NCBI RefSeq assembly: GCF_005434945.1
Contig: NZ_SKCH01000012.1
Location: 1-64,000 of the forward strand
DNA length: 64,000 nt
Direction: 5' to 3'
DNA from: Prescottella subtropica
Lineage (GTDB): Bacteria; Actinomycetota; Actinomycetes; Mycobacteriales; Mycobacteriaceae
The notes beneath the pieces are model-generated. The model made no database searches. It had not been told where the DNA came from and saw only the letters and a program-made list of their open reading frames with translations. The stretch's first letter is position 1; each line of letters starts with the position of its first letter. A program made the position numbers and the translations under genes. This document shows, in pieces, positions 25,119-34,940 of this stretch.

Positions 25119-27851
25119 TCACTGCGGGTGCTCGGCCATCTCGAGGGCCTTGGCCGTGTAGACGCGGAAACCGCGGTGCGGGCGGTAGCCGTGTACCTCG
25201 GGGGTGTCGAGGCTGCGGAGGAACGACAGGATCTGCCGGCTGAACACCTGACCGGGCACCAGCACCGGGAACCCCGGCGGGTACGGGGTGACGAACGTCG
25301 CGGACACCACCGACCGGCCCGCCTCGAGGGCATCGTCGACGTCGTCGGACGTCAGGTACTCGCAGCGGGTCTCGTCGTACGCCAGGAAGAACGCACGCCG
25401 CACGTCACCGTCGAGAGTCATTGCACTGCTTCCCCCTTCGAGGAAGATCGGGTGGAATCCGCTGAAGTCCGGCAGCGGCGCCACCGGGCTGGTCAGCCGC
25501 GCCACCGCCGCCTCGTGCAGCGCCCGTTCGGTGATCGACATGTCGGCGAGCCGGTCGTCGAGTTCGTGCGCGAACTTCACCAGCACCTCCACGAGGTACG
25601 CGACCGAACTGCGGGTGGTGCCGATGTTGGTCATGAACAGCACCGTGTTGCGGGACGTCTTGTTGATCTGGACGCCGTACCGGTCCATCAGTTCGGCGCG
25701 TTTGAACGTGTCGCCGTCGATGCCGGTGTCGCCGATGTACAGCGTGACGCGGGACGGGTCGAGCACGAACTCGTCGCACGCCCACGCGCTGACCATGTCG
25801 CGTAGGCCGCCGCGCAACGGCTGGTCGATGTGTGCGGGCCGGAACCGGTCCGGGATCATCTCGGCGGTCGACAGGCAGTGCATGTACTTGCTGAGCAGCG
25901 GGTGCCCGTCGATGGCGTCCCGCAACTGCATCGCGTTCTCGACCTGCTTCTGCACCAGTTCGGCGCCCTCGAGGTCGGCCTGGCGGCGGCCGATGTCGAG
26001 GGACGCGAGGATCTGGTAGTTCGGGGAGGTGGACGTGTGCGCCATGTACGCCTCGTGGAACGTCTCCTCCACCTTCTGCTCGAACTCCTGGTCGAAGACG
26101 TGGATCATCGAGCCCTGCCGCAGCGACGTCAACGTCTTGTGGGTGGACTGGGTGGCGTACACCCGGACGCGGGTGCGGGCGGGGTCGGGCAGCAGTCGCG
26201 TCCCGAGCAGGGTGTCGTCGTCGGCGCCGCGGATCCGCTCGGCGTGGTCGGCGTACGCGGCCCGGTAGTCGGGGTCGCGCAGCCGTTCCCGGACGGCACC
26301 GGCGGCGTGCATCGCGGTGCGGGTGCGGTAGACCGGATGGAAACGGGCGAACGCGAACCACGCCTCGTCCCACAGGAACACCAGATCCGGTTTGATCGCG
26401 AGGCATTCCTCCATGACGCGTTCGACGTCGTAGATGATGCCGTCGAACGTGCAGTTGGTGAGCATCACCAGTTTGACGCGGTCGAGTTTGCCCGCGCCGC
26501 GCAACGCGAGGAGCCGGGACTTGATCTCCCGCAACGGAACCGCGCCGTACATCGAATAGCCGCTGAGCGGATACGCGTCCAGGTACGTGACCTGCGCGCC
26601 GGCGAGCATCAGCCCGTAGTGGTGCGACTGGTGACAGTTCCGGTCGACGAGGACGATGTCGCCGGGGCCGACGAGCGCCTGCACGACGATCTTGTTGGCG
26701 GTCGAGGTGCCGTTGGTGACGAAGTACGTCTGCCGCGCCCCGAACGTCTTCGCCGCCAGCGCCTGCGCGTCGCGCAGCGGACCGGTCGGCTCGAGCAGCG
26801 AGTCCAGTCCCCCGCACGTCGCGGACGTCTCGGCGAGGAACACCTCGAGCCCGTAGAAGTCGACCATGTCGGAGATCCAGTGCGAGTTGACGATCGACTT
26901 GCCCTGCGAGATCGGCAGCGCGTGGAACACCCCGGTCGGGCGGTGGCTGTACTCGCGCAGCGCACTGAAGAACGGGGTCCGGTAGCGGGCGTCGACCCCC
27001 TCGAGCAGGCTCAGATGCAGGTCGAGGGAACCCTCCCCGGCGTGGAAGACGCGTCGGAAGTACTGGCCGAGCCGCCCGGCGGTGTCCTCGACGGCGATCT
27101 CCGTCATCAGGTACAGGTCGAGTTCGGGGCGGGTGTCGGTGAGTTCACCGGCGAGGATCCGGGTCCGTTCCTCCGGCGGGTGGTGCGCCAGTTTCTCCGC
27201 GACCCCCGAGTAGATGAAGTCGGCGACACCGGTGAGGTCCTGCCGGGACCGGTGGTGGAACCGGCGGCGTATCACGCACGCCTGCAGGTTCACGTTCAGC
27301 CGGGCGGCGATGACGGCGTCGTCGCCGCTGCCGACGACGACGAGCTCGTACACGAACTGGTCGTCGGGACGCCGCCACGATCGCAGTTCGCGGCGCAACG
27401 CCTGCTCCTGCCGATCGTTCATCGCGCCGACGACGAGGACCTCGAAGTACGGACGGTCGGGGTGCTCGACGTGTTCCTCGGGGCCCGGTGGGGTGTCCGT
27501 CCCGAGCAGGTCGTGGTCCCCGTCGACCGGGACGACGAGGGCACCGCTGCGGTAGGCGCCGGTGACCAGTGCCCGGTTGATCCGGGTGACGGTCCGGGCC
27601 AGCCGCTCGTAGGCGCCGGCCGCGAACAGCCGCTGGACCTGACCGAACGTGCGGGTGCCCGGAAACGCCCAGTACCGTTCGAGGGGCCGTAGCCTGCCGA
27701 TCAGGCCCTCGACACCGTCGCGCAGGTCGTCGACGGGCGAGCCGCGGGCGGCGGCACCGGCCAGATGTGCACTCGCCTCCTCGAGCCGACACCAGGCGTC
27801 GGCCCGGAACTGCCACACACTGTTGTAGGCACGCGGATTCACGTCAGCCAT
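25119..27851 (-). CDS. PLP-dependent Orn/Lys/Arg-type amino acid decarboxylase
   Basis: The 910-residue protein belongs to the large acid-inducible decarboxylase group (M. tuberculosis Rv2531c is a similar-sized relative). The N-terminal ~270 residues resemble a receiver-like wing domain. The catalytic core has VTNGTSTANKIV (phosphate cup), VDRNCHQSHHYG, FLWDEAWFAFARFHP (Asp for the pyridine nitrogen) and QSTHKTLTS with PLP lysine near residue 572. A C-terminal domain has PYPPGFPVLVPGQ. It would convert a basic amino acid to a polyamine or diamine in the cytoplasm. Substrate choice among Lys, Arg and Orn is not determinable. It ends 120 bases before the candidate aptamer of the next operon. 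Confidence 0.93.
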   Translation of the reverse strand: MADVNPRAYNSVWQFRADAWCRLEEASAHLAGAAARGSPVDDLRDGVEGLIGRLRPLERYWAFPGTRTFGQVQRLFAAGAYERLARTVTRINRALVTGAYRSGALVVPVDGDHDLLGTDTPPGPEEHVEHPDRPYFEVLVVGAMNDRQEQALRRELRSWRRPDDQFVYELVVVGSGDDAVIAARLNVNLQACVIRRRFHHRSRQDLTGVADFIYSGVAEKLAHHPPEERTRILAGELTDTRPELDLYLMTEIAVEDTAGRLGQYFRRVFHAGEGSLDLHLSLLEGVDARYRTPFFSALREYSHRPTGVFHALPISQGKSIVNSHWISDMVDFYGLEVFLAETSATCGGLDSLLEPTGPLRDAQALAAKTFGARQTYFVTNGTSTANKIVVQALVGPGDIVLVDRNCHQSHHYGLMLAGAQVTYLDAYPLSGYSMYGAVPLREIKSRLLALRGAGKLDRVKLVMLTNCTFDGIIYDVERVMEECLAIKPDLVFLWDEAWFAFARFHPVYRTRTAMHAAGAVRERLRDPDYRAAYADHAERIRGADDDTLLGTRLLPDPARTRVRVYATQSTHKTLTSLRQGSMIHVFDQEFEQKVEETFHEAYMAHTSTSPNYQILASLDIGRRQADLEGAELVQKQVENAMQLRDAIDGHPLLSKYMHCLSTAEMIPDRFRPAHIDQPLRGGLRDMVSAWACDEFVLDPSRVTLYIGDTGIDGDTFKRAELMDRYGVQINKTSRNTVLFMTNIGTTRSSVAYLVEVLVKFAHELDDRLADMSITERALHEAAVARLTSPVAPLPDFSGFHPIFLEGGSSAMTLDGDVRRAFFLAYDETRCEYLTSDDVDDALEAGRSVVSATFVTPYPPGFPVLVPGQVFSRQILSFLRSLDTPEVHGYRPHRGFRVYTAKALEMAEHPQ

Positions 27852-27932
27852 CTCGAGCCTCCTCGAGCGTCTCCACCCAGCGTGCTCCCCCGGACCTGGC
27901 GTGGCAAGGACGGGAACTGCCGGAAGCCGGGG

Positions 27933-28499
27933 CTACCAGGAGCCGGTGCGCAACACGATCTCGGTGGCCAGCTCGGCGGCGGCCTTCGCCGGCACGTTGT
28001 CGACGCCGTCGAGTTGCACGACCCGGAAGTCGGAGTACACGTAGCGGCCGGTGACGTCGGCGCACGCGCGGCCCAGGGAACTGCCGACGACGAGGGTGGT
28101 GGGCAGTTCGACGGCCGGGCACACCGCGTCCAGGACGGTGCCGTCGACGCTCGGCGCCGCCGGATGCCCGCGGTCGGCGACGATCAGGCTCGCGAACCGT
28201 CCGAACGTGCGGGCCGCGAGCTGCCACGCCAGCTCCGCGCCCGTTCCGGCGCCGACGAGGTTGACCCACGGCAGCTTCAACTCGTCGAGCAGCGCGATCA
28301 CCGACGGCACGTCCAGGCCGTCGACGGACTCGGGGACGACGGTCCGCAGATCCGAATCGTGCAGGCGCGCGCAGACGGCGTCGAACACGTCGCTCGGGTC
28401 GCCGGCGTCCGGCAGCAGTAACACGGTGTGCCGGCTCTCCGGCCCCGCGATTCGGACGGTCACGGACCCGGTTCCCACAGCAACGCTCGTCGACTCCAT
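27933..28499 (-). CDS. Small alpha/beta-hydrolase-fold protein lacking the nucleophile serine
   Basis: The 188-residue protein resembles an alpha/beta hydrolase (HTVLLLPDAGDPSDVFD, LDELKLPWVNLVGAGTGAELAW). At the nucleophile elbow it has VGAGTG, with Gly85 where Ser, Cys or Asp is expected. There is no signal peptide. It may be a non-catalytic binding or scaffolding protein, or an enzyme using a different residue. It sits between the decarboxylase and the serine-type lipoprotein gene on the same strand, but gaps of 40-80 bases leave operon membership open. Confidence 0.7.
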   Translation of the reverse strand: MESTSVAVGTGSVTVRIAGPESRHTVLLLPDAGDPSDVFDAVCARLHDSDLRTVVPESVDGLDVPSVIALLDELKLPWVNLVGAGTGAELAWQLAARTFGRFASLIVADRGHPAAPSVDGTVLDAVCPAVELPTTLVVGSSLGRACADVTGRYVYSDFRVVQLDGVDNVPAKAAAELATEIVLRTGSW

Positions 28500-28540
28500 G
28501 ACCGGAAACGGTACGCGATGCACATCTCGAATCCGGATCC

Positions 28541-29803
28541 CTATGCGGGATAGAGCTTGCCGATGATCTCCTTGGCCATCGCGGTCGCCGGATCCTGCCC
28601 GTTCGCGGCGGGCGCGAGGTTGGCCCACACCACCAGCGTCACCTTGGCATCGGGGTCGTGGCCCATGAACGAGTTGAAGCCGGGCAGCTCCCCGGTGTGC
28701 CCGAGCATCGGACCCATTTTCGCGATGCCCCAACCGTATTGGGCAGCCGCCGGATCGGGTCCGGTGGGCTGCAGGCTCGCGAGCCGACGCTCCTGCATGT
28801 CCTTGCTCAGCAGTTGCCCGCCCACGAGCGCCTGCACCCACGTGACGAGGTCGGTCGCGGTGGAGATCGCGGCGCCCGCCGCCCACGCCCACGACGGGTT
28901 GACGTCGGTGACGTCCGCGGGCTGCAGGGTGCCGTCCTTCGCCGCCGCCTGCATGGCCTCCGGCAACGCCGGATCGGTGAGCGTGTCCATGTTGGTGCCG
29001 AACACGTAACCCTGCGGATGCCGGGCCGGGACCGAACTGTCGGCGGCGTCCGGGAACGACGTCCCCGTCAACCCGGCCGGACCGAACAGCCTGGCCTGGA
29101 AGATCTTCTGCAGCGGTTTGTCGTCGAGATCCTCGGCGATGAGGCCGAGCAGCACGGTGTTGGTGTTGGAGTAGTGGTAGCCCTCGCCGGGCGGGAAGTA
29201 CGGCGGGTGCGCGAACGCGAGCGCCAGCAGCTCGTCGGGCGTCCACTGCTTGCCGGGATCGTCGTCGAGGGTCTGGTTGAGTTCCGCGGTCTCGCTGTAG
29301 TCGAACAGTCCACTGCGCATGTTCAGCAGCTGCTCGATCGTGATGTTCTCGCCGTTCGGCACGTCCGGCCGGTATGTCGACACCGGGTCGGTGAGGGCGA
29401 GTTTGCCCTCCTGCACCAGTTGCAGGATCACGGTGCCGGTCATGGTCTTGGTGTTCGACCCGATCCGGATGTGCTCGGCGGTGTCGACCGGGACACTCTG
29501 CCCGATCGTGCCGGTGCCGTACGTGACCGTCAGGTTGCTGTCCGGGGTCTTGAGGATCGCGACCGCACCGGGAATCTGCAGATCCTTCGCGACCCGGGTG
29601 ACGACGTCGTTGAGCGCGGTGGCGTCCAGCGTGTTCAACGCGACCGTCGTCGTGGCGGCGACGCTCTGCGACGTGGCCGTGGTGGTCTCGCTCGACGGCT
29701 CCGTCGCCGGCTCGTTCGACGAGCAGCCGGTGAGGACGAGTACCGCGGCCGCGGCACCCCCGACGAACCGGACGGTCACGGATGTACGGGGGTCGGTGCG
29801 CAC
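28541..29803 (-). CDS. Lipoprotein serine hydrolase of the class C beta-lactamase / D,D-peptidase family
   Basis: The 420-residue protein starts at a GTG preceded by GGCGAGGAG. It has a lipoprotein signal peptide (lipobox LTGC, Cys27) and a Ser/Thr-rich spacer. The family triad is visible: Ser116-x-x-Lys119 (SNTK), Tyr211-Ser-Asn213 (YSN), and GHTGELPG as the third motif. It acts outside the membrane, probably as a D-alanyl-D-alanine carboxypeptidase or esterase. Beta-lactamase activity is not implied by the motifs alone. It is the likely first gene of a short minus-strand unit, divergent from the GntR gene. Confidence 0.88.
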   Translation of the reverse strand: MRTDPRTSVTVRFVGGAAAAVLVLTGCSSNEPATEPSSETTTATSQSVAATTTVALNTLDATALNDVVTRVAKDLQIPGAVAILKTPDSNLTVTYGTGTIGQSVPVDTAEHIRIGSNTKTMTGTVILQLVQEGKLALTDPVSTYRPDVPNGENITIEQLLNMRSGLFDYSETAELNQTLDDDPGKQWTPDELLALAFAHPPYFPPGEGYHYSNTNTVLLGLIAEDLDDKPLQKIFQARLFGPAGLTGTSFPDAADSSVPARHPQGYVFGTNMDTLTDPALPEAMQAAAKDGTLQPADVTDVNPSWAWAAGAAISTATDLVTWVQALVGGQLLSKDMQERRLASLQPTGPDPAAAQYGWGIAKMGPMLGHTGELPGFNSFMGHDPDAKVTLVVWANLAPAANGQDPATAMAKEIIGKLYPA

Positions 29804-29915
29804 GTCGTATCTCCTCGCCGTCGAGTCTCGGACGTCGTCCCGCAGCCTATGCGTCCGGGCAGGCCCGCGAACCGGGAACGAACGAACCCGATCGGCGGCA
29901 CCTGTCGGTCGCCTG

Positions 29916-29944
29916 TTGACCGCACCCACCCCGACTTCTATGGT
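29916..29944 (+). promoter_or_regulatory. Sigma-A-type promoter of the GntR-ABC operon
   Basis: TTGACC and TATGGT are separated by exactly 17 bases. The -10 hexamer overlaps the left edge of a perfect inverted repeat, so the repressor encoded next could block RNA polymerase directly. Confidence 0.65.
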
Positions 29945-29966
29945 TCATTACATGAGTAATGAACCA
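29941..29966. promoter_or_regulatory. GntR (YtrA-like) operator overlapping the promoter
   Basis: A perfect inverted repeat with 11-base arms, TGGTTCATTAC and GTAATGAACCA, has a 4-base spacer. It covers the -10 and start region, 27 bases upstream of the GntR start codon. Autoregulation is inferred. Confidence 0.75.
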
Positions 29967-29992
29967 ACCAGCCTCGGGGTGGTGGTGCCGCA

Positions 29993-30358
29993 GTGCTGAA
30001 CGAGGACGGGAAACCGCTCTTCCAGCAGGTCGCCGAGCTGGTCGAGAACGCGATCGTCGACGGTTCGCTCGCGGAAGATGCGCAGGCGCCGTCCACCAAC
30101 GAACTCGCGGGCTTCCACCGCATCAACCCCGCCACCGCGGCGAAGGGACTCAACCAACTCGTCGCCGACGGGATTCTCCACAAGCGAAGGGGCATCGGCA
30201 TGTTCGTCACCGTCGGAGCACGCGACACACTCCGCGCACGTCGGCGCGACCAGTTCGCCGCGCAATATCTGGCACCGCTCGTCCGGGAAGCCGACAAGCT
30301 CGGGATGAGCATCGCCGAACTCAAATCCATGCTGGACACCTGGGAGGACCGAACATGA
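29993..30358 (+). CDS. GntR family regulator, YtrA-like
   Basis: The 121-residue DNA-binding protein has a winged helix (PLFQQVAELVENAIVDGSL, APSTNELAGFHRINPATAAKGLNQL, GILHKRRGIGMFV) and a short C-terminal helical tail, the YtrA subfamily layout. It lacks a large ligand-binding domain. The start is GTG. Its stop overlaps the ATG of the ABC ATPase. YtrA-type regulators typically repress the adjacent ABC operon and respond to cell-envelope stress; the perfect operator upstream supports this here. Confidence 0.9.
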   Translation: MLNEDGKPLFQQVAELVENAIVDGSLAEDAQAPSTNELAGFHRINPATAAKGLNQLVADGILHKRRGIGMFVTVGARDTLRARRRDQFAAQYLAPLVREADKLGMSIAELKSMLDTWEDRT

Positions 30359-31269
30359 CCAGCCACAGCCCGGGCCGCGACCCGATCGTGTCGGTACGCG
30401 GCGTCGGCCGCCGGTACGGCGACGTCACCGCCCTCGACGACGTCTCGTTCGACCTCGCGGCCGGCACGATCTACGGACTGCTCGGCCGCAACGGTGCCGG
30501 CAAGTCCACGCTCATGAAGATCCTGACGGGACAGGACTTTCCGACGGCCGGAGAGGTCTCGGTGTTCGGCGGCGCACCGTTCGAGAACGCCGACGTCCTG
30601 CGGAACGTGTGCTTCGTCAAGGAGGCACAGCGGTACCCGGACGACCTGCGCGTAGCGCACGTCGTCACCGCCGCGGAACTGCTGCTCCCGCACTGGGATT
30701 CCGCGTTCGCCGGACGCCTGCTCGACGACTTCGAACTCCCCGGCCGGCGCCGGGTCAAGAAACTCTCCCGCGGTATGACGTCGGCGCTGGGCATCGTCGT
30801 CGGCCTCGCGTCCCGGGCACCGCTCACCATCTTCGACGAGCCGTACCTGGGCCTGGACGCGGCGGCCCGGCAGCTGTTCTACGACCGACTGCTCGCCGAC
30901 TACGCCGAGCATCCGCGCACGATCCTGCTGTCCACCCATCTCGTCGACGAGGTCGCCGACCTCCTCGAACACGTCCTCGTGATGGACCGCGGGCGGGTGG
31001 TGATCGACTCCGACACCGACGAACTCCGGAGCCGGCACGTCCTGGCCACCGGCCGCACCGACGCCGTCGACGCGTTCGCCGACGGGTGGACGGTGCTGCA
31101 CCGGGAGGCGTCGGGACCGTTCGCCCGGGCGACGCTGCGCGGTGACGTGACCGGGACGGCCCGCGCCGAGGCCGCCCGCCTCGGCGTCGAACTGGCTCCG
31201 GTGTCGTTGCAGCAGATCACCATTCGTGACGCCGTCGACACCACTCCCGCGAAGGAGACGAACCGATGA
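30355..31269 (+). CDS. ABC transporter ATP-binding protein (exporter type)
   Basis: The 304-residue ATPase has Walker A GRNGAGKST (residues 44-52), Walker B LTIFDEPYLGLD and STHLVDEVADLLEHVLVMD (H-loop). The signature motif is LSRGM rather than LSGGQ, a frequent variant in GntR-linked ABC-2 type exporters. A C-terminal ~80-residue extension is of unknown function. It pairs with the membrane protein encoded next, with which it overlaps by four bases. Confidence 0.92.
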   Translation: MTSHSPGRDPIVSVRGVGRRYGDVTALDDVSFDLAAGTIYGLLGRNGAGKSTLMKILTGQDFPTAGEVSVFGGAPFENADVLRNVCFVKEAQRYPDDLRVAHVVTAAELLLPHWDSAFAGRLLDDFELPGRRRVKKLSRGMTSALGIVVGLASRAPLTIFDEPYLGLDAAARQLFYDRLLADYAEHPRTILLSTHLVDEVADLLEHVLVMDRGRVVIDSDTDELRSRHVLATGRTDAVDAFADGWTVLHREASGPFARATLRGDVTGTARAEAARLGVELAPVSLQQITIRDAVDTTPAKETNR

Positions 31270-32024
31270 TCCCGACGACGACATCTTCCACGGCGGCACC
31301 CCCGACGACGCACCGGCCCGGACGGTCCGGCCTGCCACGCATCCTGGACGTCGCCCGCATCCACGTCGTGGCGTGGCCCCTGCTGATCGCGGTCCCCGTC
31401 GCGATCGTCGCGGTCACGTTCGCGATCAACTACACGATCCAGGCCCTGATCGACACGGACGGATCGACGCAGGGCACCGGCGCCATCCTCGCGCTGTACG
31501 GGTTCGTCGTCGCGTTCTACGTGCAGGCGGTGACGCAGACGTTCCCGTTCTACCTCGGATTGTCGGTGACCCGGCGGGAGTTCTTCGTGGCCACCGGCCT
31601 CGTCGCGGTCGCGCAGTCCGCCCTGTTCGCCGGGATGGTCCAGGTGCTGTCGGTGATCGAGGCCGCCACCGACGGCTGGGGTGTGCGCCTGCGGATGTTC
31701 GGGGTACTCCGGTGGGTGACGGACTCGTCGTTGCTGCAGTTCCTCGGCTACTTCGCGACACTGCTGCTGACCACCGCGATCGCGACGGCGGCCGGGGCCG
31801 TCTTCCAGCGGTGGCGGGCGCTCGGCCTGACGATCGCGGGGATCGCGTCGATCGTCGTGTTCGGCGGCGCCGCGATCGTGGTGACCTGGGCCCGGTGGTG
31901 GCCGGCGGTGACGTCGTGGTTCGCCGACACGCCGCGGGCCGTCGTGCTCGTCGGCCTCCCGGTAGCGGTGACACTGGCCGTGTTCGCCGCCGCCTGGGGT
32001 GTGCTCAGGCGGTCGACGACCTGA
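31266..32024 (+). CDS. ABC transporter permease, six predicted TM segments
   Basis: The 252-residue membrane protein has hydrophobic segments near residues 34-55, 75-95, 110-130, 155-178, 185-207 and 222-243. [10 protein letters not shown] between TM2 and TM3 is a coupling-type motif seen in YtrA-linked ABC-2 permeases. It completes the GntR-ATPase-permease operon. The cargo is unknown. Its 3' end overlaps the 3' end of convergent cobQ by 20 bases. Confidence 0.82.
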   Translation: MIPTTTSSTAAPPTTHRPGRSGLPRILDVARIHVVAWPLLIAVPVAIVAVTFAINYTIQALIDTDGSTQGTGAILALYGFVVAFYVQAVTQTFPFYLGLSVTRREFFVATGLVAVAQSALFAGMVQVLSVIEAATDGWGVRLRMFGVLRWVTDSSLLQFLGYFATLLLTTAIATAAGAVFQRWRALGLTIAGIASIVVFGGAAIVVTWARWWPAVTSWFADTPRAVVLVGLPVAVTLAVFAAAWGVLRRSTT

Positions 32025-33534
32025 TCGTGGGCCGAGCGATCGGTGCACTGCCGGACAGCAGCGCGCCGATCGCGTCCACGTCCAGGTGGGTTTCGACGAG
32101 GTCGGCGAGCAGGTCCAACTGCGCCTCCCGGACGGCCGCGACGTCGGTACCGGGGGCGACCCGGAAGCCGGTGCGACCGGACCGCTCCGCGATCTCGGTG
32201 AGGAATCGTCGACGGAACGCGTCGTTCTCGAGGATGCCGTGCCAGTGGGTGCCGCGGACACTGCCGCGGACACTGCCCTCCTTGGTGCCGTCGGACGCTG
32301 TCAGCAGCGGCGCATCACCGGTGCGACGGACGCGACCGTGGTGGATCTCGTAGCCGCGCACCGGGATTCCGTCCACGTCGCCGGTCACCTGGGCGAGGAC
32401 CTTGTCGGGGGAGAACTCGATCTCGAGGTCGAGCAGGCCCAGCCCGGGAACGCTGCCGGCCCCGGATTCGACGCCGTCGTCGATCACGGAGCCGAGCATC
32501 TGGTAGCCGCCGCAGATACCGAGGATCGCGCCGCCGTTCGCGGCCCGGGCGGTGAGGGCGTCGGCGATTCCGCTGCGCCGCAACCACTCCAGGTCGGTGA
32601 CGGTGGACTTGCTGCCGGGCAGCACGACGAGGTCGGCGTCGGCCAGGCGGGACGGTTCGCTCACCCAGTGCACCGCGACGCCGGGCTCGCACGCGAGGGC
32701 CTCGACGTCGGTGGAGTTGGAGATCCGCGGCAGCCGGATCGCGGCGACCCGCAGCCACTCGTCGCCGATCGGCGGGCCGGGCCGGCCGACGGGGGCATCG
32801 CCGACCACACCGAGCGAGTCCTCGGCGTCGAGCCACAGGTCCTCGGCGAACGGCAGCACCCCGAGGGTGGGGCGTCCGGTGAGCTTCTCGAGTTGCTCGA
32901 GACCGGGTTCGAGCAGGCTCACGTCGCCGCGGAACTTGTTGATCACGAATCCGGCGATCAAGGCCTGGTCCTCGGGTTCGAGGACGGCGACGGTGCCGAA
33001 CAGGTGCGCGAGCACTCCCCCCCGGTCGATGTCGCCGACCACGATCACCGGCAGGTTCGCGGCCCGCGCGAGACCCATGTTCGCGAGGTCGGTGGCCCGC
33101 AGGTTGATCTCGGCGGGTGACCCGGCACCCTCGCAGACGACGACGTCGAATTCGTCACGCAGCGAGGCGAGTTCGTCGGCGACGATCTCGCGCAGCCACT
33201 GCCGGTGGGTGATGTAGTCGCGGGCGCCGACGGTGGTGACGGCCCGGCCGCGGACCACGAGCTGCGACGTGCGGTCCCCGCCCGGCTTGAGGAGGACCGG
33301 GTTGAACCGGACGCTGGGTTCGAGGCCGCACGCCCGCGCCTGCAGCGCCTGCGCCCGGCCGATCTCCCCGCCGTCGAGGGTGACGACGGAGTTGTTCGAC
33401 ATGTTCTGCGCCTTGAACGGCGCCACCTTCACCCCGCGCCGGGCGAGCATCCGGCACAGGCCGGCGGTGAGAACGCTCTTGCCGGCGTCGGACGTGGTGC
33501 CGGCGACCAGCAGGGCACCCGTCAGGGCTGTCAC
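32005..33534 (-). CDS. cobQ: Cobyric acid synthase
   Basis: The 509-residue ATP- and glutamine-dependent enzyme amidates side chains b, d, e and g of adenosylcobyrinic acid a,c-diamide. It has the P-loop-like TTSDAGKS near residue 14, [23 protein letters not shown] and [10 protein letters not shown], all CobQ hallmarks. The C-terminal glutaminase has its Cys in [12 protein letters not shown]. The GTG start overlaps the map stop. Unlike the other cobalamin genes it is not behind the riboswitch, and no B12 box was seen upstream. Confidence 0.95.
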   Translation of the reverse strand: MTALTGALLVAGTTSDAGKSVLTAGLCRMLARRGVKVAPFKAQNMSNNSVVTLDGGEIGRAQALQARACGLEPSVRFNPVLLKPGGDRTSQLVVRGRAVTTVGARDYITHRQWLREIVADELASLRDEFDVVVCEGAGSPAEINLRATDLANMGLARAANLPVIVVGDIDRGGVLAHLFGTVAVLEPEDQALIAGFVINKFRGDVSLLEPGLEQLEKLTGRPTLGVLPFAEDLWLDAEDSLGVVGDAPVGRPGPPIGDEWLRVAAIRLPRISNSTDVEALACEPGVAVHWVSEPSRLADADLVVLPGSKSTVTDLEWLRRSGIADALTARAANGGAILGICGGYQMLGSVIDDGVESGAGSVPGLGLLDLEIEFSPDKVLAQVTGDVDGIPVRGYEIHHGRVRRTGDAPLLTASDGTKEGSVRGSVRGTHWHGILENDAFRRRFLTEIAERSGRTGFRVAPGTDVAAVREAQLDLLADLVETHLDVDAIGALLSGSAPIARPTIRSSTA

Positions 33535-34388
33535 GGCAGCGTGAGGATCTCGGCGCCGTCGTCGGTGACCACGAGGGTGTGCTCGAACTGGGCGGTCCAG
33601 GTGCGGTCCTTCGTGACGACGGTCCAGCCGTCGTCCCAGATGTCGTAGTCGATGGTGCCGAGGTTGATCATCGGCTCGATCGTGAACACCATGCCCGGTT
33701 CGATGATCGTGTCGACGTTGGGCTGGTCGTAGTGCAGGATCACCAGGCCGTTGTGGAAGGTTTCGCCGATGCCGTGACCGGTGAAGTCGCGGACCACGTT
33801 GTAGCCGAAGCGATTCGCGTACGACTCGATGACCCGGCCGATGACGTTGAGTTCGCGGCCCGGCTTGACGGCCTTGATGGCGCGCATCGTGGCCTCGCGG
33901 GTGCGTTCGACGAGCAACCGGTTCTCCTCGGACACGTCCCCCGCGAGGAACGTGGCGTTGGTGTCGCCGTGGACGCCGTCGATGAACGCGGTGACGTCGA
34001 TGTTGACGATGTCGCCGTCCTGGACCACCGTCGAGTCGGGGATCCCGTGGCAGATGACCTCGTTGAGCGACGTGCAGCACGACTTGGGGAAACCGCGGTA
34101 GCCGAGCGTCGACGGGTACGCGCCGTGATCGCACATGTACTCGTGGGCGATGCGGTCCAACTCGTCGGTGGTGACACCCGGGGCGACGGCCTTGCCGGCC
34201 TCGGCCAATGCCTGGGCGGCGATCCGGCTCGCGACCCGCATCTTCTCGATCGTCTCCGGCGTCTGCACCCACGGTTCGCTCCCCTCGCGGGCCGTCGCCT
34301 TCCACACGTACTCGGGACGCTCGATGTCCTTCGGGACGGCGAGTGTGGGCGAGACGGTTCCGGGAACGAGGGCGGTACGCACAGACAT
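33531..34388 (-). CDS. map: Methionine aminopeptidase type I
   Basis: The 285-residue enzyme removes the initiator methionine from nascent proteins. The five metal ligands are visible in order: [10 protein letters not shown] and HGDTNATF (two Asp), GHGIGETFH (His), FTIEPM (Glu) and FEHTLVV (Glu). An N-terminal extension of about 40 residues with a proline-rich ribosome-binding-type segment matches the longer mycobacterial MapB. The internal ATG ([10 protein letters not shown]) was chosen as start by homology in length. Confidence 0.95.
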   Translation of the reverse strand: MSVRTALVPGTVSPTLAVPKDIERPEYVWKATAREGSEPWVQTPETIEKMRVASRIAAQALAEAGKAVAPGVTTDELDRIAHEYMCDHGAYPSTLGYRGFPKSCCTSLNEVICHGIPDSTVVQDGDIVNIDVTAFIDGVHGDTNATFLAGDVSEENRLLVERTREATMRAIKAVKPGRELNVIGRVIESYANRFGYNVVRDFTGHGIGETFHNGLVILHYDQPNVDTIIEPGMVFTIEPMINLGTIDYDIWDDGWTVVTKDRTWTAQFEHTLVVTDDGAEILTLP

Positions 34389-34608
34389 GCGTCCAGGGTA
34401 GACGGCAGCACAGCGCTCCCCGAGCACGGCACGACACGCCGTTTCGTCAAGGATTCCTGCCGCCTACCGACCGGAATCCTTCACACACTGCGGCACGTCC
34501 GCATTGCGGCCGCGACTCCGGGCCGAATACCGCCTCTACCTGCGCGGATGCTTTTGCCAGGAAAGTCGGTATGGTGAGCGGTCAACCTGATCAGAAGTGA
34601 GAGTGACA

Positions 34609-34926
34609 ATGGGCCAGCAGTCGCGGGCCACCGCACATCGGTGGGCTCCGGTCAAGGTCAGCAAGGTCGTCCCGACCGTCGAGGACGACATCGTCCGCCT
34701 CGACATCGAACTGGACGGGAACATCCGTCCCGAGTGGGCACGCGCGTTCGCCCACATGAGCGCAGGCAGGAACCTGAACCTGACCCTGCACGACACGGAG
34801 AAGTCACCCCGCATCACATTGACAACCCGCAGCGACCACCGCGAGGCCTCGGAGTTGGCCGTGCTGTACGTCGTCGAGGAGGTCAACCTCTACATCCGAC
34901 TCGCCATCGAACTCGTCGGGCAGTGA
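34609..34926 (+). CDS. Hypothetical protein, 105 residues
   Basis: I do not recognise this protein. It is small, soluble and alpha/beta in pattern (VRLDIELDG, NLNLTLHD, ITLTTRS, ASELAVLYVVEEVN). The ATG follows GTGAGAGTGACA, and a GTG four codons earlier is an alternative. The codon use is like its neighbours, with high GC at third positions, and no Cys is present. It stands alone between divergent map and the convergent GntR gene. Function unknown. Confidence 0.65.
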   Translation: MGQQSRATAHRWAPVKVSKVVPTVEDDIVRLDIELDGNIRPEWARAFAHMSAGRNLNLTLHDTEKSPRITLTTRSDHREASELAVLYVVEEVNLYIRLAIELVGQ

Positions 34927-34940
34927 CACACCACGGGTGA

